Origin: Pelagibacteraceae bacterium AG-430-P08
GTDB taxonomy: Bacteria; Pseudomonadota; Alphaproteobacteria; Pelagibacterales; Pelagibacteraceae
Direction of reading: 5' to 3'
Length of the DNA stretch: 41,923 nucleotides
Assembly (NCBI GenBank): GCA_003212925.1
Contig: QCOL01000010.1
Coordinates: 1-41,923 of the forward strand
In this document: positions 38,462 to 41,923 of the stretch, one piece after another
How positions within the stretch are numbered: the first letter of the stretch is position 1
How the letters are laid out: the number at the start of each line of letters is the position of its first letter
Made by a program: the position numbers and the translations under genes
The notes under the pieces: model-generated
Told to the model about the DNA's origin: nothing
Databases searched by the model: none
What the model saw: only the letters and a program-made list of their open reading frames with translations

Positions 38462-38972
38462 TAGGAAAAACTTTCAATAAATAATTACTACCTTTTTCAA
38501 GATATGGAAAGGTGAATGATTTATCTAAATTTAGGGGCCATTTTTCATAATTATATACGATATGCACTCCTGAAAATATGCATATTGAGATAACATATGC
38601 TCGGATAAACCCAAAAAAGAATCCAAATACAGTATCTAAACTTCCTAGACCGGTATATTGGATTGCTCTACTTATGGCTTTATTAATCAACAATATTAAA
38701 AAGACAACTATAATAAAGATTGTTATTCCAAGTCCTACATCTAGCACGTATTCATTATCTATTACATTTTTGATATATGGTTTGATTCTAGGAAATAGTA
38801 TTAAAGTAATAATATATGCAAATAACCATTTTGACATTGAAAGTATGCTCAAGACAAATCCTTTTCTGTAGCATTTTATCAGTGAAAGAATAGTTATCAA
38901 TATATACAGCAAATCAATTGAGGAAATCATATTAAGAATTTCTTTGAAAAATTCTAAGATTACCTCAAACAT
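38415..38972 (-). CDS. cvpA: CvpA-family membrane protein
   Basis: This 185-residue protein has four helices and the CvpA pattern: SSIDLLYILITILSLIKCYRKGFVLSILSMSKWLFAYIITLILFP (about residues 17-61), LGLGSL-type loop TGLGSLDTVFGFFFGFIRAYVISICIFSGVHIVY (about 111-144). The motif N-x-x-D-x-x-x-x-x-x-x-x-x-x-G-x-x-R-G is modified to start with SIDLL and R-K-G. The usual partner purF follows directly, as in E. coli. Its function in envelope homeostasis is known only in outline. The C-terminal 15 codons are shared in another frame with the purF start. Confidence 0.9.
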   Translation of the reverse strand: MFEVILEFFKEILNMISSIDLLYILITILSLIKCYRKGFVLSILSMSKWLFAYIITLILFPRIKPYIKNVIDNEYVLDVGLGITIFIIVVFLILLINKAISRAIQYTGLGSLDTVFGFFFGFIRAYVISICIFSGVHIVYNYEKWPLNLDKSFTFPYLEKGSNYLLKVFPNEKTYQESKEKIEDL

Positions 38973-38978
38973 ATATTC

Positions 38979-41363
38979 TTATTTTCCAAATGGCTTAAAA
39001 ACTAATATTAAAGATGGTAATAAAGTTAATACAGAAATCATTGCTAATAACATTGCTAATCCTGTAAATATTCCAAAATAGATTGTAGGTATGAATTTAG
39101 ATAAAACTAAAATAGAAAAACCAAATACTATTGTTATAGACGTGTTTAAGATTGCAACACCAACTGTGGAATGACAAGTTTTAAGGGTTTTTTTATAATC
39201 ATTAATTTTATTAAACTCCTCTTTGAATCTATAGATATAATGTATGCTGTTATCAACAGCTATACCTATTGTAATAGCAGCGATTGTAATAGTCATCATA
39301 TCTAAAGGTATTTCTAGCATACCTATTATTCCTAAAATAAAAAATGCTGCAATAAAGTTTGGAACTACTCCGATTAGAGATAATTTGATGTTTTTAAATA
39401 AGATAACAAACATTCCAAAAATACCCAACATTACAAGTCCCAAAGTAAGAATTTGAGATTTAAATAAGCTTTGCAATAGATTATTAAACAATATCATCAC
39501 CCCAGCTAATTTGTATCGATCTTCGTTTAATCCAAATTCATTTTGTAGGTCATGATTTATTTTTTTGATAAGCTCATTTCTTTTAAGATCTTTTTGGGAG
39601 TCAATTATTCTCAAACTTATTCGAGCCTCATTATCTTTTATTGAAATGTAAGGATCAATTATCTCAGTTTTAATATTTTCAGGAATTTTAGTGTACAAAA
39701 CACCCATCTCTAAAGTTCCAAGAGGTTTATTATTATTTAATTGAGTTGCAACATCAACAATTGATGAAAACGACAAGACTTTTCCTGTTTCAGGAAGGCT
39801 ATCAAGATAATTATGTATTTGAGAAATTGTTTCTATTTTATCTTTTGTGAACCAATATTTCTCATCATTTTTTTCCTCATTACCCCAATCTTCAAATTCA
39901 TCATCTTCCTCTAATTTTTCTACTTTTTTTTCTGGAAATTTTAAGATCACTTCTAGTGGAGTTGTTCCACCTAGTTTTTCATCAATTAATTTCATACCCT
40001 TATAAATCTCTGTCTTTTTACTAAAATAATTAATAAAACTATTTTCAACTTCTAATCTGCTAATTCCGATTATGCTTAAAATAATTACAATCCCGGTTAT
40101 TATAAAAATTTGATTTTTAAAATTGATAGAAATTTTTCCTAAGAAAGAAGTTATTTTGGAGTCAGCACTATCTTTTACAAAAGTATTATTATCTTTTACA
40201 AAACTTAATAGACTAGGAAGTAATGTAAATGTAATAATAAAAGATGTTATTAATCCAAAAGTCATCATCAAACCAAAATCAATTACTGGTTTAATTTCAC
40301 TAAATATTAAAGATAAAAAGGCAATGATAGTAGTTAAAGCTGTGTAGAGAATTGGCAAGAACATTTTTTTTGTAGTTAAAGTTATTATTTCATGATTATT
40401 TTTATTAGGATAAAATTTTCTTAATTGTATAAATCTAGTGCTCATATGAATATTCATTGCCATAGTTAAAATTAGCATTAAAGCGATAAAGTTTGAGGAA
40501 ATTACAGTAACTTTCCAGCCAATGAGACCCAAAAGACCTGTCATAATTATTACTGAGAAAAAACAACTACCTATTGGAACAACAATCCAAATTAAATTTC
40601 TAAAAACAATCCATAATGTTGCAACAATGAAAGCAAGTACACCTAAACCAAAAACAATAATATCGCTTTTAATAAAGCTCATCATGTCATCAGCTATCAT
40701 TGGTATACCACCTAAATAAATTTTACCTATATCATCATAGCTTTTGATTACCTCTCTAATTTCTAAGATATTATTATGATTCTTTTTTTTAATTTGATCT
40801 CTAAATATTTGTATTTCTTTGTCAGATTTATTTTCAACATTTTCTAATTTTTCATTTTCTTTAATGTTAACAATAATTCCACTTGTCTTACCATCTTCAC
40901 TTATGACAAAGTTTCTAAAAACTGGACTAGCCAAAATCTCTCTAAAACCTCTTTCTTTATTCACACCTTCATCTTTTAGTGTTTTGAAGTTCATTAGCCT
41001 TTCTTGAAGAGGTGCATCAGAATTATCTAATAGAGGTATATCTAAAAGAGTGATAACACTGTGTACCCAATCCAAGCTTTGAAGTTTATATTTTAAACTA
41101 AGAAGATTGTTAATCGCACTATCGGTTACCATACCATCATTAGGTGTATGAGTTAAAACTAAAAAATCTTTTGATCCGTATCTTTTTGTTATTTTTTTTA
41201 AATATTCAAGATCAGGATCGCCCTCAATTAATAAAGTTTCAGAAGAGGCATCAAGTCTAAAATCTTTTGAGTGATATCCAAAACTAATTAAAGCAATAAA
41301 TAAAATTATCAAAATAGATTTTGGATTTTTTAATATTGAATTTTGGTATAAATGATCAATCAT
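38979..41363 (-). CDS. MMPL/RND-superfamily transporter
   Basis: This 794-residue inner-membrane protein has two RND halves. Each half has one helix, a large periplasmic domain and five helices. The N-terminal half contains KSILIILFIALISFGYHSKDFRLDASSETLLIEGDPD and SDIIVFGLGVLAFIVATLWIVFRN (about residues 232-255). The C-terminal half has MMTITIAAITIGIAVDNSIHYIYRFKEEF (about 692-720, intramembrane Asp). The periplasmic loop has an acidic patch (EEDDEFEDWGNEEKNDE, about 479-495). This resembles HpnN- or MmpL-type lipid and hydrophobic-molecule exporters. It sits between cvpA and dnaB, where alr and radA are often found in relatives. Confidence 0.9.
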   Translation of the reverse strand: MIDHLYQNSILKNPKSILIILFIALISFGYHSKDFRLDASSETLLIEGDPDLEYLKKITKRYGSKDFLVLTHTPNDGMVTDSAINNLLSLKYKLQSLDWVHSVITLLDIPLLDNSDAPLQERLMNFKTLKDEGVNKERGFREILASPVFRNFVISEDGKTSGIIVNIKENEKLENVENKSDKEIQIFRDQIKKKNHNNILEIREVIKSYDDIGKIYLGGIPMIADDMMSFIKSDIIVFGLGVLAFIVATLWIVFRNLIWIVVPIGSCFFSVIIMTGLLGLIGWKVTVISSNFIALMLILTMAMNIHMSTRFIQLRKFYPNKNNHEIITLTTKKMFLPILYTALTTIIAFLSLIFSEIKPVIDFGLMMTFGLITSFIITFTLLPSLLSFVKDNNTFVKDSADSKITSFLGKISINFKNQIFIITGIVIILSIIGISRLEVENSFINYFSKKTEIYKGMKLIDEKLGGTTPLEVILKFPEKKVEKLEEDDEFEDWGNEEKNDEKYWFTKDKIETISQIHNYLDSLPETGKVLSFSSIVDVATQLNNNKPLGTLEMGVLYTKIPENIKTEIIDPYISIKDNEARISLRIIDSQKDLKRNELIKKINHDLQNEFGLNEDRYKLAGVMILFNNLLQSLFKSQILTLGLVMLGIFGMFVILFKNIKLSLIGVVPNFIAAFFILGIIGMLEIPLDMMTITIAAITIGIAVDNSIHYIYRFKEEFNKINDYKKTLKTCHSTVGVAILNTSITIVFGFSILVLSKFIPTIYFGIFTGLAMLLAMISVLTLLPSLILVFKPFGK

Positions 41364-41383
41364 TTACCCTCTTATATTGTAAA

Positions 41384-41923
41384 TTAATTATTTTGAGTAT
41401 CTTTAAATTTTGTAAATCTTTCTTCAAACTCAAGTGTAACTTTACCTATTGGACCGTGTCGTTGTTTCCCTATAATAATTTCAGCCAAATGTGCAACTTC
41501 GTTCATCTTAGCCTGCCATTCTGCATGTTCTACTGTTGCTTCTCTAGGCTCTTTTCTTTGAAGATAATATCCTTCTCTGTAAACAAACATTACAACATCT
41601 GCATCCTGCTCTATTGAACCAGATTCTCTTAAGTCTGCGAGTTGCGGTTTGTGATCATCTCTTTGCTCAACTTGTCTTGATAATTGTGATAATGCTAAAA
41701 CAGGCACGCCCAGTTCTTTTGCAATTGCCTTCAGACCTTGAGTAATTTGAGAAATTTCTTGAACCCTTCCATCCTTATTATTCAATGATCCTTTCATAAG
41801 TTGAATATAATCAACCACAATTAGATCTAGTCCATGAAGTCTCTTGATTCTTCTTGCTCTATTGCTCATCGCTGCAATACTTATTGCTGGAGTTTCATCG
41901 ATAAATAATGGAAGTTCAGAAAT
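41384..41923 (-). CDS. dnaB: Replicative DNA helicase DnaB, C-terminal part (runs off the right edge)
   Basis: This is the C-terminal 179 codons of the hexameric replication-fork helicase. Reading through 41870-41923 adds ISELPLFIDETPAISIAA before MSNRARRIKRLHGLDLIVVDYIQLM, so the frame is open to the window edge and the internal Met is not the start. Motifs: Walker B LIVVDYIQLM, GLKAIAKELGVPVLALSQLSRQVEQRDDHKPQLADLRESGSIEQDADVVMFVYRE (motif 3, with the arginine-finger region further on), and IIGKQRHGPIGKVTLEFEERFTKF. The Walker A part lies outside. It precedes the MMPL gene by 20 bp. Confidence 0.97.
   Translation of the reverse strand: MSELPLFIDETPAISIAAMSNRARRIKRLHGLDLIVVDYIQLMKGSLNNKDGRVQEISQITQGLKAIAKELGVPVLALSQLSRQVEQRDDHKPQLADLRESGSIEQDADVVMFVYREGYYLQRKEPREATVEHAEWQAKMNEVAHLAEIIIGKQRHGPIGKVTLEFEERFTKFKDTQNN

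Noticed and set aside
1..41923. tRNA, rRNA, CRISPR, insertion sequences or prophage genes.
   Set aside because: No T-loop-like GGTTCGAAT clover-leaf context, no direct-repeat arrays, and no transposase or integrase motifs were found by reading. A tRNAscan/Infernal run would be decisive.

Overview
This 41.9-kb window is AT-rich, densely packed chromosomal DNA that reads as an alphaproteobacterium of the SAR11 clade (Pelagibacterales). That assignment is an inference. It rests on Lys/Asn/Ile-rich proteins, very short intergenic gaps, few Shine-Dalgarno sites, an alphaproteobacterial type of glutathione operon, NAD-dependent formate dehydrogenase, many EamA/DMT permeases and a tandem glycine riboswitch in front of gcvT. 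I saw no rRNA, tRNA, CRISPR array, transposase, integrase or prophage gene. Both edges cut genes: a DMT permease on the left and dnaB on the right.

Layout. (1) Positions 1-2110, minus strand: DMT permease fragment, terC-like gene, TPR protein and pxpA. (2) 2132-4621, plus strand: pxpB, pxpC and a DMT permease, divergent from pxpA across 21 bp. (3) 4651-12903, plus strand: tandem glycine riboswitch, gcvT-gcvH-gcvP, then with only 6 bp between them an FAD oxidoreductase, a DUF1365 protein, a cyclopropane-fatty-acid-synthase-type methyltransferase and a DUF3833 lipoprotein. (4) 12979-14491: a TylF-type methyltransferase and a family-2 glycosyltransferase, which look like an inserted pair. (5) 14641-16108, minus strand: grxC, a DUF2805 protein, a pseudoknotted RNA candidate and an SDR oxidoreductase. 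Divergent from these at 16118-18416 are tspO, a DAO-type FAD oxidoreductase and a 2OG-Fe(II) oxygenase-like protein. (6) 18426-21750, minus strand: selO, msrA and NAD-formate dehydrogenase. (7) 22216-27332, plus strand: a complete branched-chain-amino-acid-type (HAAT) ABC transporter, followed by a GTGA-coupled 26-residue membrane microprotein. (8) 27340-31929: HPP protein, NifU/SufU-like scaffold, DMT permease plus amidinotransferase, a coiled-coil protein and cmk. (9) 31926-41923, minus strand: MFS permease, DMT permease, gshB, gshA, HD-domain protein, purF, cvpA, an MMPL/RND transporter and dnaB.

Themes. One-carbon metabolism (glycine cleavage, formate oxidation) and thiol/oxidant chemistry (gshA-gshB, pxpABC, grxC, msrA, selO and the lipid-modification cluster) recur across the window. 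The observations most worth following are: an H-type pseudoknot at 15260-15313 that on the minus strand encloses a Shine-Dalgarno site and start codon; the microprotein overlapping the end of livM; a riboswitch whose second P1 helix abuts the gcvT start codon, with likely read-through into the lipid cluster; two divergent promoters with overlapping -10 elements and almost no leader; and matching 8-N11-8 inverted repeats in front of the ABC transporter and msrA.
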